Shown: positions 43,364-57,655 of the stretch, in pieces
Layout of the letters: each line of letters opens with the position of its first letter
How positions within the stretch are numbered: position 1 is the stretch's first letter
Assembly (NCBI GenBank): GCA_028274465.1
Contig: CM051456.1
Span: forward strand, 46,126,870-46,190,869
DNA: 64,000 bases
Direction: 5' to 3'
From: Plantago ovata
Taxonomy: Eukaryota; Streptophyta; Magnoliopsida; Lamiales; Plantaginaceae
Made by a program: the position numbers and the translations under genes
The notes under the pieces: model-generated
Told to the model about the DNA's origin: nothing
The model's input: only the letters and a program-made list of their open reading frames with translations
The model's database searches: none

Positions 43364-45300
43364 TGAAAGTATATATGTCCTAGAGACAACCTACGATAGG
43401 GACGATATGTACTTGATCACATTCAGTTATTGTTATTTATTTATGTTCATTTATTTATACATTATTAAATACAATTGGCATTACCTTTTTATGAATACAT
43501 TATTTGGTTGTTTGAATTATTCGATAAAATGTTCCCAAGGACTTAAGGTAATCACCAAGTTAGTGGGAGCTTGTGTGTCAATAATTAAGTCCTAAAATAA
43601 GTCACTAGCTGAAGGTCATTGAGATACGGGATATCAATGATGCGATTGAAGCTAGCATATGTTGCATTAGATCCTTCAAGGATGTAGTAGGTCTCACTAC
43701 TACGAATGAACTTGGTTATTCATGATGAACATATGGACACTTTGGAGAGTGTTGGCATACCCAACCGAGAAACCATTTGGTAAAACTATTTAAGTGTCTA
43801 TGGTGGTATCGGTGTGTAGGGTGATGTTAGTAGTCCTTAGACTTGAGGTTAATACTACATCATATGTGGAATATATAATGTACTTTGACCATGCGCAACG
43901 CTTGCACTCTTAAAGTAGGGTAGATACGGCATGCGTTGGGTACGTTAGGAAACATATGGTGTGAGTGATTGAGCCAAGATAGGATTCATTCCTCCGTAAT
44001 AGATACAAGGAGAGAATACTCACTTCTCATATTTAGTCCGATCACAAAACCGGTGGCCACCGTATGTGAATATGTCAAAATGGTGTTTGGACATAATTCA
44101 TACATCGACTAATAAGATTGAGAGACAATGAATGAAGTTATTAGAATAGACACATAACCATATTCTAGACTCATTCGAGTATTCGTGAATGAAGGGACCG
44201 TATCATCAAAGTACCTTACGCTACAGGTGGTTTGTTTTCCTCACAAACGTTCCTTGCATATTAATATTGTCTGATAATTGTCTAGAAATTTATTATGACC
44301 TTAATTAGATTGTTGCTTAATATGCAAGGCCCTATGGGTCGTACTTCAAGGTGGTGTTTCTACAAACGAGCTATGTATATATGATTAAATATTAATTAGA
44401 TTAATGTTGAATTACTATATATAAATATAATGGAATTATTATTAATTAGATTAATATTAATTCATTATATATATGGAATATATTTTAGAAATATAATTAA
44501 TTGAATTGAATTGGATTTAATTAATTAATTGAAGACTTGTGCATTTGGACGAAATTTAGAATTAATGGCCTAATGCAAAGAAAATGAATTGAAGAAGAAA
44601 GAATTGGGCTGGGCCGATTTGGCCCAGCATATGTGGGGCTGGGCCAAGCAGCCTATGCTGTCAACGTGATTTTTTTTCTTTTTAATTTATTTTTCTTTTT
44701 CTTTTCTTCTTTCAATCTTTGATTTAATTTATCTTTTGATTGAGATAATTAAAATGTTTATCTGTTTGTTAGTTAGTTGATAACTTTTGAAGTCTTTTAG
44801 TCAGTAAGATTTACTTGGTAAAATCTTACGTGATTTTCTGAACTGACTAACTGACTAAATCAGAGAGAAAGAAAGTTAGTCTTCTATTCTATTCCAACAA
44901 CACGTAAAATATTCTTCTCTGATAGTCAGAAAGAATAATTGTTCTCAGTAGCTCAAAAATACAGAAGAACCTCCTAGCGTTCTTGTGGAAACATTGCCCG
45001 TGGATACCAAGGTCGAAGGAATTAATCAACCTGTTGATGAGCCATCTTGGAGATTTTGTTGACGAAGATTTCATCTCTGACGAAGAAGAAATCAATCAGC
45101 CGGACGAGGAGATTGCAAGGCTTTGTCTGGAGATTGAGGAACAGCTACCCGGTCAATTTGCTTATCTACTGGAGGACACGTAAGTGATTTCTTCCAGTTT
45201 AATAAACAGTATAGTCATATCAGTTTTAGTGAGATTAATAAAAATAAATTAAACTTCCGCTGCTTAACCTTAGAGGCAAATTTTCTCACTTTTTCTAACA
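43364..45300 (+). repeat. 5' LTR of the nested copia element
   Basis: TGAAAGTATATATGTCC to TTTTCTAACA. It includes GGGCTGGGCC repeats near 44610-44650. Confidence 0.9.
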
Positions 45301-45313
45301 GTGGTATCAGAGC

Positions 45314-47359
45314 TAGGCTGAATTATGACTATATTGTTTATGTATTTTTCAATTATTGTTGCTGTGAATTATTATATACATATGTTTAGTTAAAATTTTT
45401 AGATTCTTTAATTGGATTTAAAGAGAAGAAAGAAAGATGAGTTTAAGTTTTTATTTCCAGATTTTATTATTGGATAATTTAAACGGAAAATTTTAAAATC
45501 AAATAAAAAAAAAGGAAAAGAAAAAGTATCGACTTCTTCTCCTCCAGTCGACCAGGTCAACTTCGCCGGAAAGGTTCCGGCGCCGGAGCTCAGCTCCGAC
45601 CGCGACGCCACCACCATCTTCCTCTGTTCATGTTCTCTTCTCCTCTGTCCCTTAAGATTTGAAATTGATTAGAAGGTCTAAAGGTCATGGAGCTTGAACT
45701 TCCATTAATGGAGATTCAAGCTTTGTGAATTTAAACTACGAATCAAACCATTAATATGAGGATTGGAGTCGTATGAACATGGGGAAGATGAAGCAAGCAA
45801 TAATCGGGCCGAACAGAATCGACTTGGTCGGTTCCGATCGACCCGATCGGAAATTATAAAGAAAAATATATATATATATATTTTGTTCTTCGTTTTTTTG
45901 GCAAATTGATTGCTTGCGAATTAATCTTGGATGATATATTGTGTTTAGAACATGATTTGGACCTTCAATTCGAAGTTGGAATGAAGATTAAAGGTTTTGG
46001 AAACTTTTCTTAGTTGCAGGGACTTAATTGAAAGATTTCAGAAACTTGTGGGTGGCCAATAAGCAAGAAAGGTAACAACAGGGACTTGATCTCCAATTTG
46101 ACAGTTTCTATCTTATTGGGTCTCAAGCCCCTGAACTTCTGTGCTTTGCGAATTTGCCCCAAAATACTGAAAACTTTCAATTTGACCCCAAAAACTTAAT
46201 TTCAGCTTTCTGTGAATTGTAAAGAGGTCCCTAGAGTTTTAGAAACTTATGATTTAATTTATAAATAGTTTATAAGTAACATTTAAACCCTTCTAATGCT
46301 TTTGAAAAGTGATTAAAATGTTTAGAGACATAAATATAAGTTCATAGTATTTAATAACACGTTTATTAGTTTATAAATGGTTTATGAACTACATTTCAAT
46401 AATAATATATTTCTTTAGAAGATTATATTATTATTAAAACTTGTTTTAAATATTTTGAAAATTCTTAGAGAACTTATAAATGAGATTTTAACTTACATAT
46501 GATGATAATAATCCACAACAACTACTTGTATGCTCCAACTTGGTTGTATCACATGTGTTGAATGTCTACATGAGCAATTTAATATTTAAATATTGTATTT
46601 AAATATCGTTAGTCCGCTTTTATTGTATGGGTAGGCGGCACCCATTAGTTTCCGGACCGCATCTGTCATATGCATGGGTAGGCGGCACCCATTACTTGCT
46701 AGTCCGCAATTGATATGTATGAGTAGGCGGCACTCATTACTTGTTGGACCGCATTGCATGAGCCTTGGGTAGGCGGCACCCATTATGTGATGCATGTTAG
46801 GGATCTTGGTCAAGCGATTAAATATCCCATTTAAATGTTCCCCAATTAATTTAAGTCTCGATTAAATCGCATGATGTCACCCATCATAATTGAAGGTTAA
46901 ATGGACTTACTAATCTCGTGGGTAATATGCACCATATTGCTTACTCCGTTTGCCGTAAGAAAGTTGCCTTCATAGGGCCATTGTTGGTGCCGTATGATGG
47001 TTATGACTTACTTGAATTATGTCGAGTCGCCATAGCGTCAGACATATTTTGAGGACATCAATCAAAATGGTTTTGATCAACCAAGAGTTGTATTGTACAA
47101 TTGGTTTGGAGACCTACCTGTTTGGTTATTATAGTGATCAGCCATAGCTGGGGCTATAATAGTGCAAGCATGGATCTTGGCTCACTACAACTATTATAAA
47201 ATAATGGTTCGTACTCTCTAAAGGGGTCAGGAGTATGTGAAAATAGTGAGAACTGAATAAAGCTAAAGTCCTAGTTTATTTAGTCGCTGATTGTGCTCAT
47301 AGAAGTTATTTTAGAGTATTAATTTCAGTTTTATTTATTTACTTCTCTAGGTCTGAAAA
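45314..47359 (+). other. Long untranslated leader of the nested copia element
   Basis: About 2 kb of non-coding sequence between primer site and gag. It contains four imperfect repeats of GGTAGGCGGCACCCATTA at about 46628-46785. Confidence 0.7.
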
Positions 47360-48340
47360 GATGGCCAATTTATCCATAAGAATGATCTTGGAGAAATGCA
47401 CTCTTACTGGTCCAAACTTTATGGATTGGATCTGTAACATTCGTTTGGTGCTTAGGCAAGAGAAAATTGAGTACGTCTTGGACGAACCAATCCCCACTCC
47501 TCCTACTGTTGCTGCTGAGCTTGCTAAGTTTGACAATGTTGCTCACCAGAAGCACAAAGATGATGCTGCTAATGCACAGTGTGTTATGCTAGCTGCAATG
47601 ACTATGGAGCTGCAAAGGCAACATGAAAACATGATGCCATATGAAATGCTCGTGCACCTCAAAAGCCTCTTTGGAACTGTTTCTAAGAGTGTTGAGTTTG
47701 ATCTTCTTAGAGAAATCTTCAAAATGAGGATGTCTAAAGGAGGAAATGTATCTGAACACGTGCTCAAGATGATTGGACTCATTGAGAAACTGGCAACTGC
47801 TGGAATCAAATTTGAGAACCGTGTTTCAGTCATCATCATCCTTCAATCATTGCCGGATTCATATTCCACATTCATCATGAATTACAATATGAATGCCAAA
47901 GATGCTACACTTCTTGAAGTCCACAATATGCTTAAGACCTATGAACAGGCTCAACCTAAGAGGAAGTTTGTTATGTTGGTTGGATCATCTGCGAAGGCTC
48001 ACCCTAAGGGCTATGGCTCAAAGGGTAAGACTAAGCAAACCAAGAAGCCAAAGATTGGACCTAAGGCTAAGGTTTTTAAGCGTAAGGCTGGAAATCAGAA
48101 GAAGGTGGTGAACATGGAGAAGGAGACGTGTCTTTACTGCAAGCAGAAAGGACACTGGAAGAGAGACTTCCCAAAGGCAATTGCTGATGGAGTTGTGACC
48201 ACGCATGGTGCATCTGGCTCCCATCAAGGTATGTTTGTCATTGAGATAAATATGTCTACACAAAACTCGAATTGTTGGATATTAGATACTGCTTGTGGCT
48301 CACACATTTGTAACAATTTGCAGGGGCTCATTGATAGCCG
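47360..48340 (+). pseudogene. gag region of the nested copia element
   Basis: Begins MANLSIRMILEKCTLTGPNF and WICNIRLVLRQEKIEYVLDE, a UBN2-type copia gag, and ends in a lysine-rich part with a CCHC zinc knuckle. It forms the particle in related elements. Confidence 0.75.
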
Positions 48341-48449
48341 ACAGGTTTGACCAAGGGAAATTGATCTACGCGTAGGAAATGGATCGTCCGTTGCTGCCCT
48401 ACGTGTTGGAACTTATAGATTAAATTTACCCTCGGATTTTGTTTTAGAA

Positions 48450-51400
48450 TTGAATAATTGTTATTTCGTTCCTTCTATTGTAAGAAACATTATTTCCATT
48501 CCTATGTTAGACAATGAAGGGTTTTCCTTCCGTTTTACCAATAATAATTGTTATTTTTCGCATAATGGTATTGATATTGGAAATGCTCCTCTTATGAATA
48601 GTTTGTACTTACTTGAATGTAGACATAATTTATTTCATATACAAAACAAACGACCAAAGCTTGATAATTCAAGATATATCACTTACTTGTGGCATTGTAG
48701 ACTTGGTCACATTAATGAGACAAGAATTGCAAGGTTAAGAAAGTTAGACTATTTAGAACCATTTGATTTTGAATCATATGGGAGTTGTGAATCATGTCTT
48801 AAAGGAAAAATGATCAAGAAACCTTTTTCCGGAAAAGGTACTCGTGCTAAACAAGTACTTGAGTTAGTTCACTCTGATGTGTGCGGACCTTTTAAAGCTC
48901 AAGCTAGGGGTGGGTATTCTTACTTCATAACCATTACCGATTATTTCTCAAGATTTGGCTATGTGTATCTTATGAAACACAAATCTGAAGCTTTTGAGAA
49001 ATTCAAAGAATATAAGGTTGAAGTAGAGAAACAACTTGAAAGAAGTATTAAGACTCTTCGATCAGATCGAGGAGGAGAATACTTAAGTAAGGAATTCTTG
49101 GATTACTTAAAGCTTAATGGAATTCAATCACAATGGACTCCACCAAGAACACCACAAATGAATGGTGTTTCTGAGAGGAGAAATCGAACTTTGTTAGACA
49201 TGGTAAGATCCATGATGAATTTCACAACTCTTTCAATCTTCTTATGGGGATACGCGTTACTAGACTCAATCTATATTCTGAATAGGGTTCCATCCAAATC
49301 AGTCGATAAAACACCATATGAGTTATGGTATGGCAAGAAGCCAAGTCTTTCACATATGCATGCCTGGGGTTGTCCAGCATATGTGAAAATAATGTTGTTT
49401 CTGAGAGGAGAAATCGAACTTTGTTAGACATGGTAAGATCCATGATGAATTTCACAACTCTTCCAATCTTCATATGGGGATACGCGTTACTAGGCTCAAT
49501 CTATATTCTGAATAGGGTTCCATCCAAATCAGTCGAGAAAACACCATATGAGTTATGGTATGGCAAGAAGCCAAGTCTTTCACATATGCATGCCTGGGGT
49601 TGTCCAGCATATGTGAAAATAATGCTCGCAGGGAAGCTGGAACCCAAAAGTGAGAAATGTTATTTTATTGGATATCCTAAGGAAACCAAGGGTTACTACT
49701 TCTATCTGCCTGAGGAACATAACATCATTGTTTCCCGACAGGCTGCCTTTCTGGAAGATGATTATGTCTTCAAGCAACATAGTAGAAATGAGATAGAACT
49801 CGAGGAAATCCAAGAACAAGAAAATAACATTGAGGTTAATGAATTGTCAAATAGTTATGACAATGATTCAGTGGGAGCTCAAGGAGGATCTTATGACTTG
49901 AGCACATCTCTGGGAAGATATCTGCCAGCCAGTGGGAGCATTTTAGGAAATTTGAATAATTCCCAAAATGCCCCTACCAAGCCGACATTGACTGAACCGA
50001 CTGGAACGGTTCAACAGGTCATGTCGGAACCAACTCCCCTGGATACAGTTGCAACCGTTGCACCTGAACCACGTGCAACTGTTGCATCTGGCCCGCCTTC
50101 AACTGTTCAACAGATTGAACAAGTTGAACCATCTCACAATCAGAATATACAGCCAGTACAACCAAACAAACCCGCACTCCGTCGGTCTAAAAGGTTAGAA
50201 GTGAGAGCTTCCAAGAAGATAAGTTTACTCTTGGAGGATGACAAGTTTGAACTTGACTTATCTCACAAAGATGACCCTAAGACTTACAAAGAAGCAATGT
50301 TGGACATTGATTCAAAAAGGTGGCAAGAAGCCATGAAATCCGAAATAGACTCAATGTATGAGAATCAAGTATGGGACTTGGTTGATGCACCAAAAGAGGT
50401 TAGACCTATCGGTTGCAAATGGGTTTTCAAGAGGAAAACAGATGCTGATGGCTACATACAGACATACAAGGCTAGGCTGGTGGCGAAAGGTTATAGTCAA
50501 CGATATGGTATCGATTATGACGAAACCTTTTCACCAGTAGCCAAGCTTAAGTCTATTCGAATTTTACTTGCTATAGCAGCATACTATGATTATGAGATTT
50601 GGCAAATGGATGTGAAAACTGCTTTCCTTAACGGAAATCTCGAGGAAGAGGTGTATATGATACAACCTGAAGGTTTTACATCTAAGTCAAATCCCAAATT
50701 AGTTTGCAAGCTAAAGAGATCCATTTATGGACTAAAGCAAGCCTCAAGGAGTTGGTATATTCGCTTTGATGAGGCAGTCAAATCGTTTGACTACATCAGA
50801 TGTGCGGAAGATCCATGCGTTTATGTTAAACGCAGCGATGCTGGAATTGTTTTCATGGTTATATATGTCGATGACATATTAATCATGGGAAACAATGTCC
50901 AAATGTACATTCTTGGAATCAAAATCCATAGGGATAGTTCCCGAAGATTGTTAGGGTTGTCACAGTCCACATATGTCGACAAAATAGTGAAACGCTTTAA
51001 TATGGATGGATCCAATAAAGGTTTCTTACCATCTAGACATGGCGTTGCTCTCACTACGAAGGATAGTCCTTCTACAGATGAGGAAGTCGAACACATAAAA
51101 GAATCCCATATGCATCAGCTATTGGATCTATCATGTATGCCATGAATTGTACAAGGCCAGATGTGGCATATGCGCTTAGTTGTACTTGTCGACACCAACA
51201 GAATCCAGGTATGAACACTGGACAGCTGTGAAAGCAATTCTTAAGTATCTTAGAAGAACTAAAGATTCCTTTCTGGTATATGGTGGACAACAAGAGTTGC
51301 GAATGAGTGGTTATGTCGATGCTGGTTTCCAATCGGACCCAGACGACAACAAATCACAAATTGGGTATGTGTTTACACTCAATGGTGGAGCCGTCACTTG

Positions 51401-51785
51401 GAAGAGTTCAAAGCAATCCAACTTGGCTGATTCTACGACCGAATTCGAGTACATTGCTGTTGTAGAAGCCTCAAAGGAGGCTGTCTGGATTTCAGAATTC
51501 CTAAAGGAACTAGGGGTAGTTCCTAATAGTAGTCCTATAACGGTCTACTGCGACAACGAAGGCGCTGTTGCACAAGCAAAGGAACCAAGATCCACTAACA
51601 AGAATAAGTATGTACCTAGGAAGTATCATCTAATTAGAGAGATGATAGCTAGAGGAGAAGTATCTATAGAACGAGTTTCCACTGAGGAAAATGTGGCAGA
51701 TCCTTTCACCAAAGTGTTGAACATTGACAAACATGTTAGACATTTCAACAACATAGGTGTTAGACACGTAGGTGATTGGCTCTAG
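48450..51785 (+). pseudogene. pol region of the nested copia element
   Basis: Domains in copia order: gag-pre-integrase (YLWHCRLGHINETR), integrase, RT and RNase H (ADSTTEFEYIAVVEASKEAV, KYVPRKYHLIREMIARGEV). The catalytic RT motif YVDD is visible. The copy is broken. Confidence 0.75.
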
Positions 51786-51799
51786 GCCAAGTGGGAGAT

Positions 51800-53752
51800 T
51801 GAAAGTATATATGTCCTAGAGACAACCTACGATAGGGACGATATGTACTTGATCACATTCAGTTATTGTTATTTATTTATGTTCATTTATTTATACATTA
51901 TTAAATACAATTGGCATTACATTTTTATGAATACATTATTTGGTTGTTTGAATTATTCGATAAAATGTTCCCAAGGACTTAAGGTAATCACCAAGTTAGT
52001 AGGAGCTTGTGTGTCAATACTTAAGTCCTAAAATAAGCCACTAGCTGAAGGTCATTGAGATACGGGATATCAATGATGCGACGGAAGCTAGCATATGTTG
52101 CATTAGATCCTTCGAGGATGTAGTAGGTCTCACTGCTACGAATGAACTTGGTTATTCATGATGAACATATGGACACTTTAGAGAGTGTTGGAATACCCAA
52201 CCGAGAAACCATTTGGTAAAGCTATTTAAGTGTCTATGGTGGTATCGGTGTGTAGGGTGATGTTAGTAGTCCTTAGACTTGAGGTCAATACTACATCATA
52301 TGTGGAATAATGTACTTTGACCATGCGCAACGCTTGCACTCTTAAATTAGGGTAGATACGGCATGCGTTGGGTACATTAGGAAACATATGGTGTGAGTGA
52401 TTGGGCCAAGATAGGATTCATTCCTCTGTAATAGATACAAGGAGAGAATACTCACTTCTCATATTTAGTGCGATCACAAAACCGGTGGCCACCGTATGTG
52501 AATATGTCAAAATGGTATTTGGACATAATTCATAGATCGACTAATAAGATTGAGAGACAATGAATGAAGTTATTAGAATAGACACATAACCATATTCTAG
52601 ACTCATTCGAGTATTCGTGAATGAAGGGCCGTATCATCAAAGTACCTTACGCTACAGGTGGTTTGTTTTCCTCACAAACGTTCCTTGCATATTAATATTG
52701 TCTGATAAATTGTCTAGGAATTTATTATGACCTTAATTAGATTGTTGCTTAATATGAAAGGCCCTATGGGTCACACTTCAAGGTGGTGTTTCTACAAACG
52801 AGCTATGTATATAGGATTAAATATTAATTAGATTAATGTTGAATTACTATATATAAATATAATGGAATTATTAATAATTAGATTAATATTAGTTCATTAT
52901 ATATATGGAATATATTTTAGAAATATAATTAATTGAATTGAATTGGATTTAATTAATTAATTGAAGACTTGTGCACTTGGACGGAATTTAGAATTAATGG
53001 CCTAATGCAAAGAAAATAAATTGAAGAACAAAGAATTGGGCTGGGCCGATTTGGCCCAGCATATGTGGGGCTGGGCCAAGCAGCCCAGCATCACGTTGAC
53101 TGCTGTCAACGTGATTTGGTTTTTTTTTCTTTTTAATTTATTTTTCTTTTTCTTCTCTTCTTTCAATCTTTGATTTAATTTATCTTTTGATTGAGATAAT
53201 TAAAATGCTTATCTGTTTGTTAGTTAGTTGATAACTTTTGAACTCTTTTAGTCAGTAAGATTTACTTGGTAAAATCTTACGTGATTTTCTGAACTGACTA
53301 ACTGACTAAATCAGAAAGAAAGAAAGTTAGTCTTCTATTCTATTCCAACAACACGCAAAATATTCTTCTCTGATAGTCAGAAAGAATAATTGTTCTCAGT
53401 AGCTCAAAAACACAGAAGAACCTCCTAGCGTTCTTGTAGAAACATTGCCCGTGGATACCAAGGTCGAAGGAATTAATCAACCTGTTGATGAGCCATCTTG
53501 GAGATTTTGTTGACGAAGATTTCATCTCTGACGAAGAAGAAATCAACCAGCCGGACGAGGAGATTGCAAGGCTTTGTCTGGAGATTGAGGAACACCTACC
53601 GGGTCAATTTGCTTATCTACTGGAGGACACGTAAGTGATTTCTTCCAGTTTAATAAACAGTATAGTCATATCAGTTTTAGTGAGATTAAAAAAAATAATT
53701 TTAAACTTCCGCTGCTTAGCCTTAGATGCAAATTTTCTCACTTTTCCTAACA
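51800..53752 (+). repeat. 3' LTR of the nested copia element
   Basis: Nearly identical to the 5' LTR. Preceded by the purine-rich AAGTGGGAGAT. Confidence 0.9.
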
Positions 53753-53759
53753 CCAAGAC

Positions 53760-56700
53760 CATCTGAAGAAGACATGGTTGATGATGAAGTCGAAGGGGGA
53801 ACTCCTACACCAGCGGTACTTCACAAATCTTCTAATCCATATGTGCCCCCGAAATCACATGTACCTTTCCCAAGCCGGATCAAGCCAGCCAAGAAGGATA
53901 TTCAAGAGTCACCTCTATTTCAACGCCTCTCAAAAGTTGAAGTCAATGTGCCTCTCTTGGAGTTAATCCAAAACATTCCGGCTTATACGCAATTCTTTCG
54001 TGAGTTGAAGAACAAAAGGGTTACTTCAGGAAAGGAAGTTAATGGGGTTGAGACGGTAAATTCGATTGCCGGGTTACCTTTGAAGAAGAAAGATCCTGGA
54101 AGTTTCATCATCAACATCGCTTTGGGAAACGGTCGAACCACGAAAGCAATGCTTGACTTGGGGGCTAGCATTAACTTAATGCCCTATTCGGTATACAAGA
54201 CCCTGGATCTCGGTGAATTGACACCAACTGATATGGTTGTCCAAATGGTGGACCAAAGTGTGAAGAGGCCAGTTGGGATAATAGAAGATATCCTTGTGAA
54301 AGTGGACAAATTGATAATTCCAGCTGATTTTGTAGTAGTGAAGTCTGCAGATGAGGGGAAGAGCCACATTCGCGAACACGTAGTACTACTTGGGAGACCA
54401 TTCATGGCAACTACCAACACATGTCTTGAACTCAAAGGCAAGAAAATATCCATGGAGGTAATGGGTGAGAAGGTTGAATTGGTAGGATGTAGCATCGAAG
54501 ATAAGGAAGTCGTAGAAGAACTAAATTTTGTCGATTGCTATGATTCTGTGATTTCCGAATTTCATCATTGCTATGATGATCGTGAACCTCTTGAGGAAGC
54601 GCTAACCATGCAGGCTGAGACGTGTTACATGACCGAAGAAGCAAGGGAATTAGTTGAAATAATGGATAGCACCCCAGAAATTCCCGTAGGAGAAGTGCTT
54701 GAACCCTTAGATGAAGAAGAGGAAGAAAGTAAATTTCCTGAAGAGCCTAGCTTAGAATTAAAGCCACTTCCTGCGCGCCTCAAGTATGTCTACTTAGGGG
54801 AAAATCAGAAGAAGCCTGTGATAGTCTCCTCACATCTCTCCAACGACGAAGAAAGTAGGCTAATTGAAATTTTGAAAGAAAATTCTGCAGCTATAGGATG
54901 GGGGATTAGTGATATCAAGGGAATTAGCCCTACTCGGTGTGTGCACAACATCACTCTAGAACAAGATGCCAAACCCGTTAGGCGACCTCAGCGTAGGATA
55001 AATCCGGCCATGCAAGAGGTGGTAAGGAAAGAAGTAATCAAGTTGCTAGATGCCGATATGATTTACCCCATTCCTGATAGTCGATGGGTGAGCCCAGTTC
55101 ATGTAGTTCCTAAAAAATCAGGGGTCACGGTATAATAGAATGAGAAGGGAGAGTTAGTACCGGTTAGGAAGACCACTGGGAGGCAGATGTGCATTGACTA
55201 TAGAAGATTAAATGCCGCCACTAAGAAAGACCACTTCCCTTTGCCATTTATAGATGACATGCTAAACCGCCTTGCGGGGCGGAAATTCTATTGTTTTCTT
55301 GATGGTTTGTCAGGTTTCTACCAGATTCCGATTGCACCGGAGGATCAGGAGAAGACGACATTCACTTGCCCATCCGGGACGTTTGCCTATAGGAGGATGC
55401 CGTTTAGGCTATGCAACGCTCCCGCCAGTTTCCAAAGGTGCATGCTTTCTGTTTTCTCTGATATGGTAACTAAGTTTGTTGAAGTTTTCATGGATGATTT
55501 TTCCCTTTTTGGTGATTCATTTGATGAATGCTTGCAAAGATTAGATCTTGTTTTGAAAAGGTGCATTGAATGCAATTTAACCTTAAGCTGGGAGAAAAGT
55601 CATTACATGGTTAGGGAAGGCATTGTTCTAGGACATGTAGTTTCTGAAAGAGGTATTGAGGTAGACAAGACTAAGATCGAAATCATTGAAAAACTTCCCC
55701 CACCTACTTGTGTGAAAGAGTTGCAGTCTTTTCTTGGCCATGTAGGGTTTCATAGGAGGTTTATTAAGGATTTTTCGAAAATTGCTAAACCTTTAAGTAG
55801 CTTCCTTGCAAAAGATGGGGTTTTTCATTTCTCTAATGAGTGCTTATTTGCTTTTAATACCCTTAAGAAAAGCTTGTTTCTGCTCCCATTGTTGTGCCAC
55901 CTGATTGAAATCTTCCTTTTGAGATTATGTGTGATGCTTCAAATTTTGCTATGGGTGATGTTTTATGCCAAAAAGTTGATAAGCATTATCGTGTGATTTA
56001 TTATGTTAGTAAGACTCTAGACTCCGCACAAGTTAATTATACAACTACTGAAAAGGAATTTTTAGCTGTTGTTTTTGCTTTACAAAAGTTTAGATCTTAT
56101 TTAATTGGTCATCCAGTGAATGTCCATACTGATCATGCTGCTTTGAGACATTTAATAGCTAAGCAAGATTCTAAGCCTAGATTAATCCGTTGGGTCCTTT
56201 TGCTACAAGATTTTGATTTGACCATAGTGGATAGAGCTGGTAGGGAGACTTTTGTAGCTGATCATTTGTCTAGAATACCAAATATCCCTGTTGATTCGAT
56301 ACCTATTAATGAGGATCTCCCCGATGAGCACTTAATGAAGGCTAATGAAGAGCCATGGTATGATGATATTGTGAACTATTTGGCTATGAGTATTTGCCCA
56401 ACTAACTTTACAACCTCCGACAAGAGAGCTCTTGCCAAGCGTTGCAGGTCTTTCATATGGGATGATCCGCATCTTTTCAAAGAAGGAGCTGATGGAATTC
56501 TGAGGAGATGCGTGCCACCAGAAGAGCAACAAAGTGTGTTGAGTCATTGCCATGAGCTTCATTGTGGAGGACACTATAGTGGCTTAGAAACAGCTCACAA
56601 AGTACTGCAAGCAGGATTTTCTGGCCAACAATACACCGAGATGCTCGAACTTTTGTGAAAAATTGCGACCCATGTCAACGAGGTGGTAATATTAGCAAGA

Positions 56701-57655
56701 AAGACGAAATGCCCCTTCAAGGGAATCTAGTGGTCGAACCTTTCGACGTGTGGGGCATTGATTTCATGGGACCATTTCCATCAAGTGGAGGTTATGGATA
56801 CATTCTTGTTGCGGTGGATTATGTGACTAAATGGGTGGAGGCAATTCCCACAAAAACGAATGACGGCGCGGTTGTTATGAAGTTCTTGAAGGAAGTGATA
56901 TTTTCTAGATTTGGGTGTCCTAGAACAATCATCAGTGATGGAGGTTCACACTTCGTCAATAGAACCTTTGCCTCTCTTCTTATGAGATACGGTGTCCACC
57001 ATAGTGTTTCTACGCCGTATCATCCACAGACATCGGTCCAAGTTGAAGTTAGCAACCGTCAAATTAAGAAGATCCTGGAGCGAGTAGTGAAGCCTAGCAG
57101 GAAAGATTGGCAGGAAAATTGAATGATGCACTTTAGGCATACATGACTAGCTACAAGACGGTGATTGGAACCACTCCGTATAGACTTTTGTATGGGAAAG
57201 CATGCCATCTTCCCGTAGAATTGGAACACAAGGCATATTGGGCTATCAAGGCACTCAATCTTGATATGGGAAAAGCTGGCGAAGAACGGTTGTTGCAACT
57301 CGATGAGCTTGATGAATTACGCCTAGGTGCTTATGAAAATGCCAAGATCTACAAAGAACGTACTAAGAAGTATCCTGATCGTGGTATAGTGCGTAAGGAA
57401 CTGATCCCTGGGCAAAAAGCTTTGGTGTTTAATTCTCGCCTTCGACTATTTCCTGGAAAGCTCCGTACTCGTTGGGATGGACCATACGAAATTATCAAAG
57501 TTGCTCCCCATGGAGCTGTAGAACTCTTTGATCCGAAGACGGGCAGTACTTTCAAGGTGAATGGTCAACGAGTGAAGCCATACTTCGAGATATCTAGTGA
57601 TCAAAGGGAGGTTGATCATCTTGAGATTACCCTTACTGCCTCTACTGAAGGTTAG
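53760..57655 (+). pseudogene. Protease-RT-RNase H-integrase region of the Athila-like element
   Basis: The order is protease (MLDLGASINLMPYSVYK), RT (CIDYRRLNAATKKDHFPLPF, FMDDFSLF), RNase H ([29 protein letters not shown]), integrase zinc region and core ([29 protein letters not shown]) and an Athila-type C-terminus ([28 protein letters not shown]). The copy is broken. Confidence 0.8.

Larger units (their letters stand above)
43364..53752 (+). mobile_element. Ty1/copia element nested in the Athila-like element
   Basis: LTRs at 43364-45300 and 51800-53752 (TGAAAG...CTAACA), flanked by the 5-bp repeat CCAAG (43359-43363 and 53753-53757). Primer site TGGTATCAGAGC at 45302-45313, gag about 47360-48340 with a zinc knuckle (CLYCKQKGHWKRDF), integrase about 48690-49370 (HSDVCGPFKA, DRGGEYLS), RT about 50390-50960 (DVKTAFLNGNLEEEVYM, IYVDDILIMGNN), RNase H about 51230-51720. 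LTRs are nearly identical by eye, so insertion was recent. The coding part is nevertheless broken in several places. This is the innermost and youngest layer of the nest. Confidence 0.9.
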
